Part shown: positions 21,239 to 33,547 of the stretch, piece by piece | How the letters are laid out: each line of letters opens with the position of its first letter | Position numbering within the stretch: the first letter of the stretch is position 1 | Source: Carallia brachiata | Lineage: Eukaryota; Streptophyta; Magnoliopsida; Malpighiales; Rhizophoraceae | DNA length: 64,000 bases | Assembly (NCBI GenBank): GCA_021464245.1 | Contig: JADCRB010000013.1 | Location: 11,397,350-11,461,349 of the forward strand | Direction: 5' to 3' | Notes under the pieces: model-generated | The model's input: the letters and a program-made list of their open reading frames with translations, nothing else | What the model was told of the DNA's origin: nothing | Database searches by the model: none | Translations under genes and position numbers: made by a program

Positions 21239-23239
21239 AAGGCCTTGTGCCTTTAATCCATATGTACTTGGAATTTTAGGCCCACGATTTCAGCCAAGTA
21301 ACCTTCGGCCTCCGCCAACACAAAGTGGCTCATAATCAACTCCCTAAGCCCAACATTTTCATCACAATAATCCCATTTAAAGTGTTGAAACACGGAACTC
21401 ACCAAATTTACTGCCCACCCATCAACTACTCTCCCCCCTCGCCCCACGCACCGCACCCCGCGCCCCCGAGCCCCCCCCCCCCAACCCCACACAAAACCCT
21501 TTTTTTGTTTGAGCAAAAAAAAACTATTGTGTTAATACAATTTTGTTCAAAAGTATCGGAAAGACTTGTATAAGATAAGAGAAATAGTCGATTAAAATAA
21601 TTTACAACTGACTAAATCACAAAGATCATAAATTAACTATATTTGAAACTCAATTTATTTTTTTACTGCCCAGCCGATGCTACTCTCCTCCAATCACCAC
21701 GAAAACAATTTTTATATCTTCGCTCTATCTTTATAGGCTTTCTTTGTTGGTCTTTAGGAAAGGACCGGAAGTTCTATAGCCTTTGTTTGAATATTTATAA
21801 TTTTATGTGTGTTTCACTATGTAGTTTTATTTAATAGTATGCAATAATTTATATTTAAAAAAAATTTAATTATCACATGATATATATTATTTTATTGGCA
21901 TTTAAAGATTGTTACTTAGTATTTCTATAATTTTATATCAACAAAGTTTAATGAGCGTGGCATATAATTAGCATAATCTGCACACATGGTTACGTCCACG
22001 AATACAGATTCAACGAAAAAATAAATGGGCTTTGATTAAAAAAAGTAAGTGTTAACATTTAGTAGAATTCCAATGTTTAAGAATTTAAGTCTCTATTTTT
22101 TTTAAGGGTCATTACACTGATTAACAACTTAAACCTTTTAGATAAAAGTCCAAAGTTATAATTCTAAAGAAGTGGAGTGGGATTTATAAAATAGAAAACT
22201 ATATCATTACATAATTTATGATTTATCAAGGTACGCTATTATATAACTCAAACCTTAATTGACCTATTAATGGTTGAAAAAAATACTTAGATCATTATTT
22301 TTAAAATCTTAGATTCTAATATTGAGAAGAAAGTGTGAAACTTATAAAAAACAGGGAACACCACATGATTTAATAATCAACGGTCCATTAGACTTCCTAG
22401 TGAAAAAAAAAAAAAAAGGATAAATTAGGGTTAACACCTTATCCATCTATCTTCCATCTTCGAATTTTCAACAACAGACTAACTTTTTGGCAATATAATT
22501 AGTGAACATATGGTAAACATATAGTAACATGTGGTGAATATATAATAATTTATACAGTTAGATTATGAAAAAATATATTAAATTTATAAAAAAAATAAAT
22601 AAATTGTTGAATACTATTTGATTGACTGTATATTTTTTACATATCTCATTAAGTGTGTTCACATGATTTTGCTCTAATTTCCAAGACTTTTTAATGGAAA
22701 ATAAAAAGGGTATGGGGTGCATGTCTAAAAGAATTTTATCCAATTCACGCATTAAAATGCAAAGAGAATAATAAAATATAAAACAAAAACATTTTGTCGC
22801 TTCACTTTTTATTTCTGAAGTTACAATTTAGTGGAAAAAAATAAAAAGTTATTGTATTTTGACCTGTTAAAATTCTCCTATTTTTTTCCAAATAAAAACT
22901 ATAGGAAATGAATTACTGATTTGCGACCGTATAATTTCCTGCCCTGCTCAACTTGTTCTCCAGCAGGGACGGTGGGATACAAACTTTTCTCAAATTGTCA
23001 TTCGCCTAGGAACCAATATTTAACCCAAAAAAAATATTAATGTACTAAATTTTAATATTTTGATTAGTATTTTAATTAAAAATAAAATTAATAATTTTAA
23101 AATAAGACTGATAATTTAAAAATAAAAATTTTAAAAAAAAATTATTTTAAAAAATTATTAGTCTTATTTTAAAATTATCAATTTTAATTTTAATCAAGAG
23201 GTCAAAATTCAGTACATATATTAGTATTCTATCTACAAA
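21239..23239. repeat. duplicated unit with broken conserved block
   Basis: No gene is seen. The conserved GGCCCA block is present but split. The first half lies at about 21268-21425. It is followed by a C-rich run (21424-21495) and about 160 bp of unrelated AT-rich DNA, and then the block resumes with TACTGCCCAGCC at 21662-21800. From there it follows 9760-10990 to the CSN7 leader. Confidence 0.65.
21424..21495. repeat. C-rich low-complexity run
   Basis: About 70 bp of almost pure C with scattered A and G lies in otherwise AT-rich DNA. Its end is a run of more than ten C. The open frames on both strands here (for example 21253-21516 on -) are artefacts of this composition. It could be repair filler or a sequencing or assembly artefact. 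Confidence 0.8.
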
Positions 23240-23410
23240 TATGTGCAGACCCCAAATCCACCCCAGCCCCCTGCCAATGTGCAAATAAAATTTTGAGAGA
23301 CTCATAAAACCCTATTTTTTGACCAAACTCATAAAACCCTCTTACAGTGTCTATTAATGTTAATCTTTGCAACGGCTCCGTCAATTCCAATGGAAATGAT
23401 GGAGCAACAA
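23240..23410 (+). pseudogene. CSN7 leader and first codons, copy 3
   Basis: The CSN7-like 5' leader is present with a short duplication of the ACTCATAAAACCCT word, up to the start codon region (ATGGAAATGATGGAGCAACAA). It then changes in mid-exon to kinase-upstream DNA. Only about seven codons are left. The switch point lies in the shared string GCAACAA at 23404-23410. Confidence 0.65.
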
Positions 23411-26316
23411 CTTCCTAATTCCTATATAATGCATCCAACTTCATATTTCTAGCGCGCCAATACAAGGACAAAAAACAATGCAAAAGAGCACACAAACACC
23501 TTAATTTAGTTAGAATCACCAATTTGTTCAAAAATTAATTCATTTCTGTTCTGAAATTCAAAACAAATGTTGAGCCTCATAGACCCAAACCCTAAAAGAA
23601 ATTTTTAAAAAAATTACATGTATTAATGGGAAAAGATATATAATACATAAAAATAATTACAAAGTTAACACGTAAATTTGGACTATTAGATTGTAAAAAA
23701 TTTATTAAATTTTAAAAAGTAAAAAGTAGATAAATTATTAAATTAATTGTATACTATATACTATGTACCTACATAATATTGTCCTTCGCTGAAATGAAGG
23801 AAGTGTTTGAGAAAGTTTTTAATAGGGTGCATTTGTATTTCATTTTCAAAAAGTAGAAAAAATATTTGGTAAACTTTTTTGTCCTACTGTTTCTTATTTT
23901 TTTATACAATTCTTTAACAGCATCTAATTAAAAAACAGTTCAAAACTACTTTTTGTTGTTTTTTTAGATTATTTTTCTCTTTTTAATATTAATAATAATT
24001 TATATGAATTAAATTATCCTTAAAAATATTTATATAGTTTTCTTATTATTTTTTACTTGTCACATGAATTAGAAATATTAATCTATTTCATTAATATTTG
24101 TATAAACATAATATTATCTTTTTTAATTATTTTTAAATAATATTTTTTTACTTCAATTTTATTTAATATTGACACTTATAAAAAAATTTCGAACATTATA
24201 ATTTTTATCTAATAAATAATTAATTTTTTTAAATTAAAAATTAAGTAAAATTTTTTTAAATATTATTTATAGAATATTATTCTAAAAATATGAAATTATA
24301 AAATATAAAAATAAAATTTTTAATATGATATATTTGTATAAATTAAATTTATGTCAGATATATTATTATTCAATAACAATTATAAACACAAAATTAATTA
24401 AATATTTTATTAATTTTATTAATAATTAATTATAAAAAATAAAAATTAACTACCAATAATAAAAATTAACAACAATAAATTTAATAGACAATCCGAATAT
24501 GTAGGGATATTTCCTTAGATGTCATTTCTCGTTCTGTGTGGATTTGACAGAATGTTAGACGTGGCAACTTAATTTCCACGAAGTTGGCGTTGGCATTAAA
24601 TGCCCCGGTTCCTTGGAAAAGTTCAAGAAGAATAATCCACGTGCAGAGGACCCGCGAGCAAAAGTATCATCAAATCTGTAATTAAGGGAGCAGGACCAGC
24701 ATTTGGTGGCTTGGTCGGAAGCCTCAATCACAGAATTGAAATTCGAATTTTAATGACGGTCTTCGTCCTCTCGTCGTTTTATGATTGGCCTATTAATTTC
24801 AATGGACAAAACAAGGTCTAACTCTGTATTTAAAAAATATATTCATCTTGATATTAAGATAGATAAAATAAAAAGTATTTTTAATAATAACTTAATATAT
24901 ATTTTATTTTTGCGACTTGAGTTTGAGATTTCATATTTGTATTTTTTCTTAACAAAATATTAGGTAGCCGTTAAGATAGTCAAAAATTATAACGTGGTAA
25001 TGAGTTCCGATTCGATAATTACTGTAATCTCTTGCGACGAATACACACTCAGTCCTACAAATACTCAAATTATGGATTTGCCTCTTTGAGAATAGTCGAA
25101 TGAGACGTTACAAACGTGAGTTACTTCAGTCTCAGTTTATAAACTCGATGACTGACATATTTATGAAAATTTTTTTTTATTGTTAAAAAAATAAAAATAA
25201 AAATAAAAGTTATGTTGTCCCAATATTCTAACTAATGAAAAATTTAGATCTCTATCAATGAAATATTAAATTTTATTTAAAAAAAGATATAAGATTTATA
25301 TAATGAAAAAAATTATGTTTATTACATAACTTATTCGGTTAAATAAATCTCCTAATAAAAAATCGAAAATCATTTTCATCCTCATCTATTTAGTCCACCT
25401 GAGTTCTCTAATTAAAAAATTGAAATTCTCAACCCAACCTTTGCATAAGCTCCCCAGATCGTGGAGTAACCTTGAAGTTCAAGTTAAAAAATATTAATTC
25501 ACTTAATCAAGGCCTTTTGCCTTCAATCTAAAAATTATTTTGTCCCAATATTCTAGTCATGAAATATTTAGATTTCTGTGGATAAATATTAAGTTTTAAT
25601 CTTGAAAAGAAAATATGATTTATAAGATGAAAAAAACAAAACAATCTTTATTATATTATAGCCCATGGTTGAATAAATCTTCTAAATAAAAAAAAATATT
25701 ATTTTAATATTCGTTTACAGTTTAGTCGGTGTCAACCTAAGTTCTTTAATTGAAAAATTCAAATTCTCGACCATTCCAAAAGCTCCTTAGAATGCAGAGT
25801 AAACGTAAAGTTTAGGTTAAAAAGTATTAATCCCCAATCATAAAAAATTTAGATCTCTATTGGTGAATTATTAATTTTTAATCTTAGAAAGAATATATAA
25901 GATTTATAAGACGAAAAAACAAAACTATCTTTATTACAAATTTCATAGTTGAATGAATATCCTAATAAGAAACACTAAAATTAGTTTAATCCCTATCCAT
26001 TATTTAGTCAGAGTGAACCTAAGTTCTTTAATTGAAAAGTTCAAACTCTTAACTCAACTATTCTAAAGTCCTTGAGACCATAGAGAAAACGCAAACTTTA
26101 GATTAGAAAGTTTTAATCCGTTAAACCCTTCTGCCTTTAATTTTGTATGTACTTGGACTTTTGGGCCCAAGATTTCAGCCCAGTAACCCTTAGGCTTCTC
26201 CCAACCCAAAATGGCTCAATCAACTCCCTATGCCCAATAGATTAAGCCCGAGAGTTTCATCACAACAATCCGATTTTGTGGCCAAACACAAAACCCACCA
26301 CTCTTATTGCCCAACC
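23411..26316. repeat. duplicated kinase-upstream and intergenic DNA
   Basis: No gene is seen. It aligns with 2120-4060 and 56830-57180. About 23830-24500 is an extra AT-rich stretch absent from the 2.5-kb relative and without a second copy here, possibly another insertion (ends near AGGGTGCATTTG and GAATATGTAGGGAT). About 24965-25170 is single-copy in the window. Confidence 0.6.
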
Positions 26317-26326
26317 CATCAACTAC

Positions 26327-27119
26327 GGGTGTTAAAAAAAAACCGAAAATTTTGGTTGACGACAAAATTAAACTAAACTGGATAGAATTTTTGGTTAACT
26401 AAATAATTGGTTAATTGAACCGATTAACAATTAAAAATTAAATTTTGATTCAAAAATAGTTTTTAATACAAAAAACCATAATTAACTGAACTGAATGAAT
26501 ATTTATAAAATAGTTTCGGTTTAATATAAATTTGCAACATGTTGGATTAACACTCGATAGATATTGCTTTTATTTAAAATGTGACTATCATGGATTGATA
26601 CTTGGCCAATTGATAGAACATATATATTAATCTTATATTTGTTCGAAATAGTAGCTATAGGTTGCTTGGTTTGTTATGCTTACTTGCTTTGGTCGGTGAT
26701 CCTCCTTACTAAGTACGAGGAAAAACATATTTAAAATTATGTTTCGCATAGATGTAAATTTAATTGGTAGAAGATTATTATATAGTATTTATGAGTTATG
26801 AGTTCAATGTTAAATTAAATTAGTAGATTATTATGTAATATTTATAAGTTATGAGTTGAATGTTTGCTTCAATAAATGATAAAATAGAGAATTAGTTTCT
26901 CAGATATGGATGAGAATTAAGAATTTTATGATTATCATCTTTTCGAATGGATAACCGAATTTTTTTTTTGGACATAATGGATAACCGAAATTAAATTGAA
27001 TATTTCGGTTAATCGAATTTTTAGTTCGGGAATAATTTTCAATTTTGCATAATTGAAATTTTAATTCGATTTTAGTTATAAGAATTTCGTTTGGGTAATA
27101 GAATCATGAACACTCCTAC
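26327..27119. mobile_element. non-autonomous DNA transposon, copy 2
   Basis: A perfect 10-bp direct repeat CATCAACTAC flanks it (26317-26326 and 27120-27129). It starts GGGTGTTAAAAAA and the right end read inversely is GTAGGAGTGTTCATGATT. It is the paralogue of the insert at 4068-4828 and occupies the same site, so the insertion is older than that duplication. AACCGAA-type subterminal words and an AT-rich interior are seen, but no coding. Confidence 0.7.
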
Positions 27120-27129
27120 CATCAACTAC

Positions 27130-28173
27130 TTCTCTGATCAACCATGAAAACAATTTTTGTACCTCGCTCACGGTCTCCATAGCCTTTCTTTGTTGGTCTT
27201 CAAGGGAAGGGCCGGAAGGTTTATAGCCTTTCTTTGAACATTTATAATTATACGTGTTTCATTGTGCAATTTAACTTACGCAGTTATCTAATAGCATATA
27301 ACAGTTTATTTATGTTTTTTATTTTAATTATTGAACAATTCATATCATTTTGTTATTTTATTATTATTTAAATGTTATTACCTAATATTTTCATAATTTT
27401 ATATTAGCAAATTTTGATGAGCATGGCATATAATAAGCATTAATGATTCAACGAAAAAATAAGTGGGCTTTGATTAAAAAAACGTAACAGCCGACAGTTA
27501 GTAGAAATTTCAATAATTAAGAATTTAAATTTTTATTTTTTAAAAGATATTCGGTGATTAAAAATTCAAATTTTTATTTAGAGTTCATGAATTTTAATTT
27601 TGAAGGAGTAATGTGGGATTTATGAAATAGAGAGAGATATATCATGATATAATTTATGACATATCAAGCGATGTTATTGTATAACTCATGTCTCAATTTG
27701 TCTATTAATGGTTGAAAAAAATATTTAAATTTTTATTTTCAAAATTTTAAATTCTAATATTAAGAAGGAAGTGTGAAGCATATCAAAATAGAAAAAGCCA
27801 CCTGATTTAATAATTTTCTAATAAAGGAACAAAATGGATAATTAAGGTTAAATACTTATATGTCTATCTCCATCTTAATCTTCAACAACAGAAAAACTTT
27901 TTACAAATGCAATTAGTAGACATACAGTAGGCAGATAGTTATATAAATCATTAGATCATGAAAAATATATTAAATTTTAAAAAAAAATAAACAGTTAGAT
28001 ATCGTTAGATTGATCGCGTGCCCTCAAATACTTCACTACACGTGTTCAAATACTTTTCCTCCGTGATTTTCAAGACTTTTTAGAATCCGTTTGTTTCGCC
28101 TAAAACAACATTCTAAAAAACATTTTCTAAATTTGCAACAAATAAACAGAAGGGAGAGGAGGACATGGAAAGG
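27130..28173. repeat. duplicated intergenic DNA
   Basis: No gene is seen. It aligns with 4830-5855 and then, from about 28130, with 6832 onward. The intervening 5856-6831 stretch of the other copy is missing here. Confidence 0.6.
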
Positions 28174-28178
28174 AAGAG

Positions 28179-29259
28179 TGTTGAAGAACATGGTGCTGCA
28201 GTTTTGCATTGAAGTTGAAAGTTCAGCTCCCTTGTTACTTGTTTTCCTCCAATGCACAATTGTTGCGCATGACAGTTTATAGACTTGCTGCTGATATGTT
28301 ACAGCAGATATTTGGGGCTTCTATTGTTGTATTTACATGCTAAGTTTAGATATTTTGATGTGAAATGATGCTTGGTTAGTCAAGTAATCATTCTATGTTT
28401 GAAAGCTCATGTAAGTTTAAATTTGAAAACTAAAAAAAGCTGTCATATAACAGCTACCTGATTTGGAGCCCTTATTTGAATTTTGAATGTAAATTTGCTG
28501 CTATATATTGATGTTTGTTGATTAATAGAAGACCAGTAAACTTGAAAGCTCCATGTGAGCTAAAAACATTTGAAAGCTGGCTTCAAAAACTAGCAAGTTG
28601 AAGGCTTTTGAAGAGCCAAATACAATTGAAGACTGGTTTCCAAAAACCAAGAAATTTGAAGACTCCATGTCAATCAATCATCCTTGAAGACTGGTTCCAA
28701 ACCAGAAAGTTTGAAGCATGTAAAATTTTTGCACCAAGGAGGAGTGAAGGTCCCAGCAGATGCAGGGTTCAAGTGGTGCTTCCATTTTGCTAAGCTGATG
28801 TCTGTTTTGTTCAGGTTGCATTCCAGTATTCAAAAATCAGTTATGACTGTTATGATTGCTGATTTGAAGATGCTGGAGCTTGCCTAGTAGCTGTTGATGT
28901 GATAATTTCAGTCTTAAGTATAATCATAGCTTGCTTAGTCAAGTAGTGATGTCATTATGTATTTGAATTTAAATTTGAATGCAATGTAGAAATTGTAACA
29001 GCTAAGTGTACTGTTCTTGTAAATCACCTCTATACATAGGAGGTTTATAATCAATGGAAGTTGAGAGTGAAAGAGGTTAGATTGTATCTCAAATGTGTGC
29101 CTCTCCCTTGCTGGAATTTCTCTCCAGCAAGCTCTTTTGGTTCTGCTGCAAACACCAAACCAGAGACTTTGTCTCTGCTGCAATTTCCAGCAAGCATTGA
29201 AGCCATGTTCTGCAACTTTCAGCTTGATTTCCCACTCCAAGCGTTCCTAAAAACCAACA
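28179..29259 (+). mobile_element. non-autonomous copia-type LTR element, 5'-deleted
   Basis: A 5-bp target duplication AAGAG flanks it (28174-28178 and 29260-29264). It starts TGTTGAAG and ends CCAACA. A polypurine tract AAGGAGGAG at 28736-28744 is followed by TGAAGGTCCCAGCAGATGCA, the same start as the LTRs of the copia element at 32007. So 28745-29259 is the 3' LTR (515 bp). The 5' part does not match that LTR and no initiator-tRNA primer site was found, so the element is internally rearranged. There is no gag or pol. The empty site lies near 6860. Confidence 0.7.
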
Positions 29260-29459
29260 AAGAGTAATGATTATGAAGGAATGTTATTTTTTAGTGAAAC
29301 AAACACACCCTCAATAGAAAGTAAAAAATTGTAGCGAATGAATTATTGATTTGTGTGTAATTTCCTGCCTGCCCAACTTGTTCTCCAGCGTGCGCGGTTG
29401 GATTGGATACAAACTTTTCTGAAATTGTCATCCACCAAGGAACCCATAATATCTATAAA

Positions 29460-30480
29460 CATGTGCAGACACCAAACCATCCCAGCCCTTGCCAATCTGC
29501 AGCCTAAAATTTTGAAAGACTTATAAAAACCCTGTTAATAGTTTTTGGTAATGGTAATCTTCGCAAGGACTCTCTCAGTTTCAATGGAGACAATGGAGGC
29601 AACAAGGAATAGTTGGTGAAGCAAAGCTTCCACCTTTGTCTCTTCTCTTTCTCTAATTTTTTAGCCTCCCTCTCCTCCCAGTAAGTTCTCCTCCAAAATT
29701 TTATTTTATATTTTCATGTAAGAATTGTATCAATTTTTGTTGCTATAGGAACAATGAAGATTGTTACTTTTCTGGTTTTACAACACTCTCAATTCTGTTT
29801 CTGTATCAAGCAAGTAAACATTTATCTTCTCCCCTTTTGTTTTCAAACAAACCCAGTGGCACTTTTATTTAATTTTTTTTTACAGGATTGTTTTAAATTT
29901 TAGGTTGTGGTGTTTATGTTAATTCTTAGGAGATCGAATTTTATTGAATTGAATGCACCAGAAGGAATAGAGAATTCTGTATACCTTTGGCCTTCAGTTT
30001 TCTTGAATCATTAGAGCATATATAACAGTGGGTCTTTAATGATACTCTCATTTTATTAGTTGCTTAATGTAGTTATTCTCTACTGTGATCGTGATCCCAG
30101 CAAAAACAGCTTTTTTGTGATCTTTTTCAGACTTCACAGTGTAAGAGTTTGTATATTGAGATTTTTTTTTTCTTTTTATAGCTTGTTGGTGCTCTTTGTT
30201 TAACAATTATTTGATCCACAAGGTAACATGAAGATTCTGCCAAATCTGAAACCGGCTCAAGCTCTAAGTTGAAGCAGCTTAGCGTGTTAATTCTTGCTAA
30301 GACAACCAAGGTAGTGGTGGGTTATGTAACTTTTGCTGAATATTGCTTCTCCAGGTAGATTGGAATCTATTTCTTTTTGATTTATTGATATGTGAGCAGA
30401 TGATATTATCTAAGTGTGTTTATCAAAGATCATGGAATTTGAGTTTGTCCGCAGGATTGGATTTCATTCTTTTAGTCTCT
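29460..30480 (+). pseudogene. CSN7 fragment, copy 4
   Basis: The sequence contains the CSN7-like leader, start codon (near 29584), exon 1 with the common internal deletion, intron 1, and a truncated exon-2 start (GCACCAGAAGGAATAGAGAATTC near 29955). The exon-3 equivalent follows at about 30221-30309 (NMKILPNLKPAQ, then a frameshift where AAATTAAAACAG became AAGTTGAAGCAG). The exon-3 splice sites are still recognisable. Intron sequence ending near 30480 corresponds to 44640-44710. The copy is interrupted by a kinase 3' fragment. It is not functional. Confidence 0.7.
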
Positions 30481-30559
30481 GTGGAGTTTAAAAATTGATA
30501 TATAAAATGAAAAAATATCGCAATTTCATATTTGTAGTTCTAGGACATCTTGTTTAACA

Positions 30560-30720
30560 ATAAACTCCTAGCCAAACTACCAATAACTTGAACTTCCAGC
30601 AGTCGAGCTAAAGGAAGGACAAGTAGGTGAAGGGACTTCAACAAAACCTTCCAACATTTCCATGACCATCTTCATTGTAGGCCTTTTTGAAGGAACCTCT
30701 TGAATGCACGAGAAAGCTAT
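30560..30720 (-). pseudogene. LECRK 3'-terminal fragment (copy E)
   Basis: On the minus strand this corresponds to the last about 40 codons of the kinase plus the start of the 3' untranslated region: FLVHSRG/VPSKRPTMKMVMEMLEGFVEVPS-like coding ending near 30595. It breaks off abruptly at about 30720, where unrelated sequence starts. No other part of this copy remains nearby. It is a relic left by a deletion. Confidence 0.75.
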
Positions 30721-31864
30721 TGGGGAATCCATTGGTGATCATGATGGCATTCAATACTAATAGCTTCTAAAGTAAGGCCGTAAATGTATTGTCAGAGTCC
30801 CTGAAGAAGGAAAAAAAAAAAGGCATTAGATTTATAGACATAAACAAAGTGTAGGACGAACAAAAAATGGCCGAAAGTAAAGCATGATGTCAAAAGCTGC
30901 TTTGAAGCTATAATTATGAACTTAAGCGACCAATTGCAAAATTTGAAAAGGGTTTTTCAATGGCTAAATGTGCCCCTAGGTTTTTTAAGCCACGTTTGGT
31001 AATGTCAAAAAAGTACGTTAGATAGAAGTATTGTGAACAGAAGTTTTGAGATTAAAAGTATTATTATTCAAAATTGTATGTTATTTAATGAAAGTGGTAA
31101 AATTACTGTAAAAAATATCAAATTAAATTTGTTTATTTAATAAAATTTTTGTTAGAACAACTATAAGTAAAATGACTATAAAAGATATGATTATTACTTT
31201 TCTTTGTTGGTAGACTTGTTTCTGTTTCTGGAGCCTTTTGCTAAGAATGCTGAACTGGGAGTGCCAGTAAGGCAGTAAATGAAGAAGTATATTTATGTTA
31301 TTTTTCATTCACCCCAGAACTCGTCCCTTCTAAAAAGAATTTGGAAGTGAAGTGCTTAATTGCCTTAAACCTATAATTGAGCAGAAATTAAATCTACATG
31401 GAGCAAAGAGTCATCAAATCAATCCTAGCAGCAAAGAACCAAAAAAAACTTCAACATGTATACGATTATAATAGCAACATTTACCATCAGTTTGCTGCAT
31501 TTTTAATCAATGTAATGTAATGCGAATCAAGTTTTTGGTTAGATTAACAGTAATTGGGGCATTGCCCACAAAATCTAGAAGAAAAACCCTCGTAGGCTGC
31601 TCAAAAAAAATAGTAATAGGAAATATTACCAAACAATATTTTAGCTGTGTATAGTCTTAAACCAATTTTTAGCCACCTCAACGTAGATTAAAACGCACTA
31701 TCAAATGTACCTTTAATGACCTTGGTGGTATCGGGATGATAAAGTTTTGTCGAATATTGTTTGCGAAATACTTGAAGTATTTGGGAAATGAGCAAAGTAC
31801 TTGAAGTAGCAAGTGCTTATTTTATTTGTATGAGGTTATTGTCTTACCAATTTTATCTCTACAG
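30721..31864. other. UCH3-upstream intronic or intergenic stretch
   Basis: No exon could be recognised between the kinase scrap and the first UCH3-like exon. The stretch holds a probable DNA transposon (30991-31710). The segment from 31711 to 31864 ends in a pyrimidine-rich acceptor (TTTTATCTCTACAG) for the exon at 31865. Confidence 0.4.
30991..31710. mobile_element. possible DNA transposon, 720 bp
   Basis: The ends CACGTTTGGTAATG and, read inversely from the right, TACATTTGATAGTG match at 10 of 13 bases after the first. No clear target duplication was seen. No coding. Confidence 0.35.
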
Positions 31865-32006
31865 GCTTCAAATAATGTGGATACTCATTTTTTTGCTTCA
31901 CTCTCTCCTTCTTCTTATAAAGAACTGTAATAAGTGAGACAAGAAATGGATTGTATAGAAGTGATAAATGATTTTACTGCAGCTGTTGGTTTCATGATGT
32001 GGCACC

Positions 32007-32446
32007 TGAAGGTCCCAGCAGATGCAGGGTTCCAGTGGTGCTTCCATTTTGCTGCTAAGGTGTTTGTTTTGTTTAGGTTGCATTCCAGTATTCAAAAATT
32101 AGTTATGGCTGTTATGATTGCTGATTTGAAAATGATGGAGCTGGCCTTGAAGCTGCTGATGTGATGACTTCAGTCTTAAGGATAATCATAGCTTGCTTTG
32201 TTAAGTTGTGATGTCATTATGTGTTTAAATTTGAATTTGAATACAATGCAGAAGCTGTAACAACTATTTGTACTATTTTTGTAAATTTTTAATGCTTCAT
32301 ATATAATGAAGCAAAAGTGAAATTAAAAAGATAATCCATATTCAGCTAATATCTTTTCTTTCTCTTCTCGTTTTTCTGGTTTTCTTATAAAAGTTCATTA
32401 ACTGAACAACAAGGCAATTAAGAGAGCTAACTGCTGCAAACCAACA
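32007..32446 (+). repeat. copia 5' LTR
   Basis: The repeat begins TGAAGGTCCCAGCAGATGCA and ends CTGCAAACCAACA. Its partner is at 36500-36937. Confidence 0.92.
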
Positions 32447-32449
32447 ACT

Positions 32450-32461
32450 TGGTATCAGAGC
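32450..32461 (+). other. copia primer binding site (tRNA-iMet)
   Basis: TGGTATCAGAGC lies three bases after the 5' LTR. It is the standard priming site of plant copia elements. Confidence 0.93.
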
Positions 32462-32561
32462 ATTTAAGATCCTCTTGTGACCTATAAAGAGTGTTTGATA
32501 GAGAGAGCAAACACGTGAGGAAGAGGTAAAATTAGAGTGCAATCAAATCCTTGTCACAAAT

Positions 32562-33547
32562 GGCTTCATCAAGCTTTTAGCCACAACCTCCACTCAAGTT
32601 CTGGTGAAAACTTCACACAGTAGTTTTCACCAGTGAATTGTGATGATGAAGACTTATTTGAGGGCTTTTGACCTCTGGGAAGTGACAGAGAATGGCACTG
32701 ATCCAGCACCCTTACCTTTTAATCCTACTCTTGCTCAAGTCAAACACCATAGTGACCAAGTTGCCAAAAAGTAAAGGCGCTGACCTGCATTAAACAGCAG
32801 TGTTAGAGTCTATTTTCAACAGAATCATGGCCTGTGAGTCAGCAAAAGATGCATGGGACAGGCTCAAAGAGGAATTTGTGGCAGTTTGAGGACCAGAAAC
32901 ATGCAGTTATTGAACTTGAGGAGGGAATTTGAATTGTTGAGAATGAAAGGCACAGAGTCAGTGAAGGAGTATAGTGATAGATTGTTGCAGGTGGTGAGTC
33001 AAATCAGAGTTCTAGGAGAGGATTTCCTGACAAGAATGTTGTTTAAAAGGTTTTAGAAAGTGTTCCAGAGAAGTTTGAAGCAACAATTACAGCCTTGGAA
33101 CATTCTAAAGATTTAAACACCATCAGCTTAGTTGAGTTGATATATGCTCTTCAGGCTCAGGAGCACAGAAGACTTATGAGACAGGAGGAGATTTCAGAGG
33201 GTGCTTTGCTTGCTAAGCAAAAACAGAAGTCACAACAAAAAAAGAAACAATATGACAAGCTAGACAAGAAGGAAGCTGAATCTGGAAGATTAGAGGCCAA
33301 AAGACAGTATGCACCTTGTCATATTGTAAGAAAACCAATCACCTTTCTAAGTATTGCTGGAAAAGACCAAATCTTGTCTGCAAGAGCTACAACGAGAAGG
33401 GACATTCATCGAAAATATGCTGGAATAAAGGAAAGCAGAAGCAAAGTCAGCAGCAAGGTAAGCAAGATGTGTAAAAAGCTCAAGCTGCAGATGAAAATCA
33501 AGATAATGAGGAACAACTATTTGTTGTTACAACCTGCACCAAAATAG
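32562..33547 (+). pseudogene. copia gag region, broken
   Basis: Reading frames in this stretch (32853-33056 and 33095-33547 are the open parts) resemble a copia gag. KGTESVKEYSDRLLQVVSQI, followed by a helical Glu/Gln-rich part, fits the gag-polypeptide (UBN2-type) family. The expected zinc knuckle near 33320-33420 is recognisable as CHIVRK and later KGHSSK-like words only across frameshifts. Several stops interrupt it. Confidence 0.7.

Noticed and set aside
21253..21573. Overlapping Gly/Arg-rich and Pro-rich frames
   Set aside because: Caused by the C-rich low-complexity run.
28935..29240. 101-codon minus-strand frame
   Set aside because: Lies entirely in an LTR; no domain and not kept in the related LTRs.
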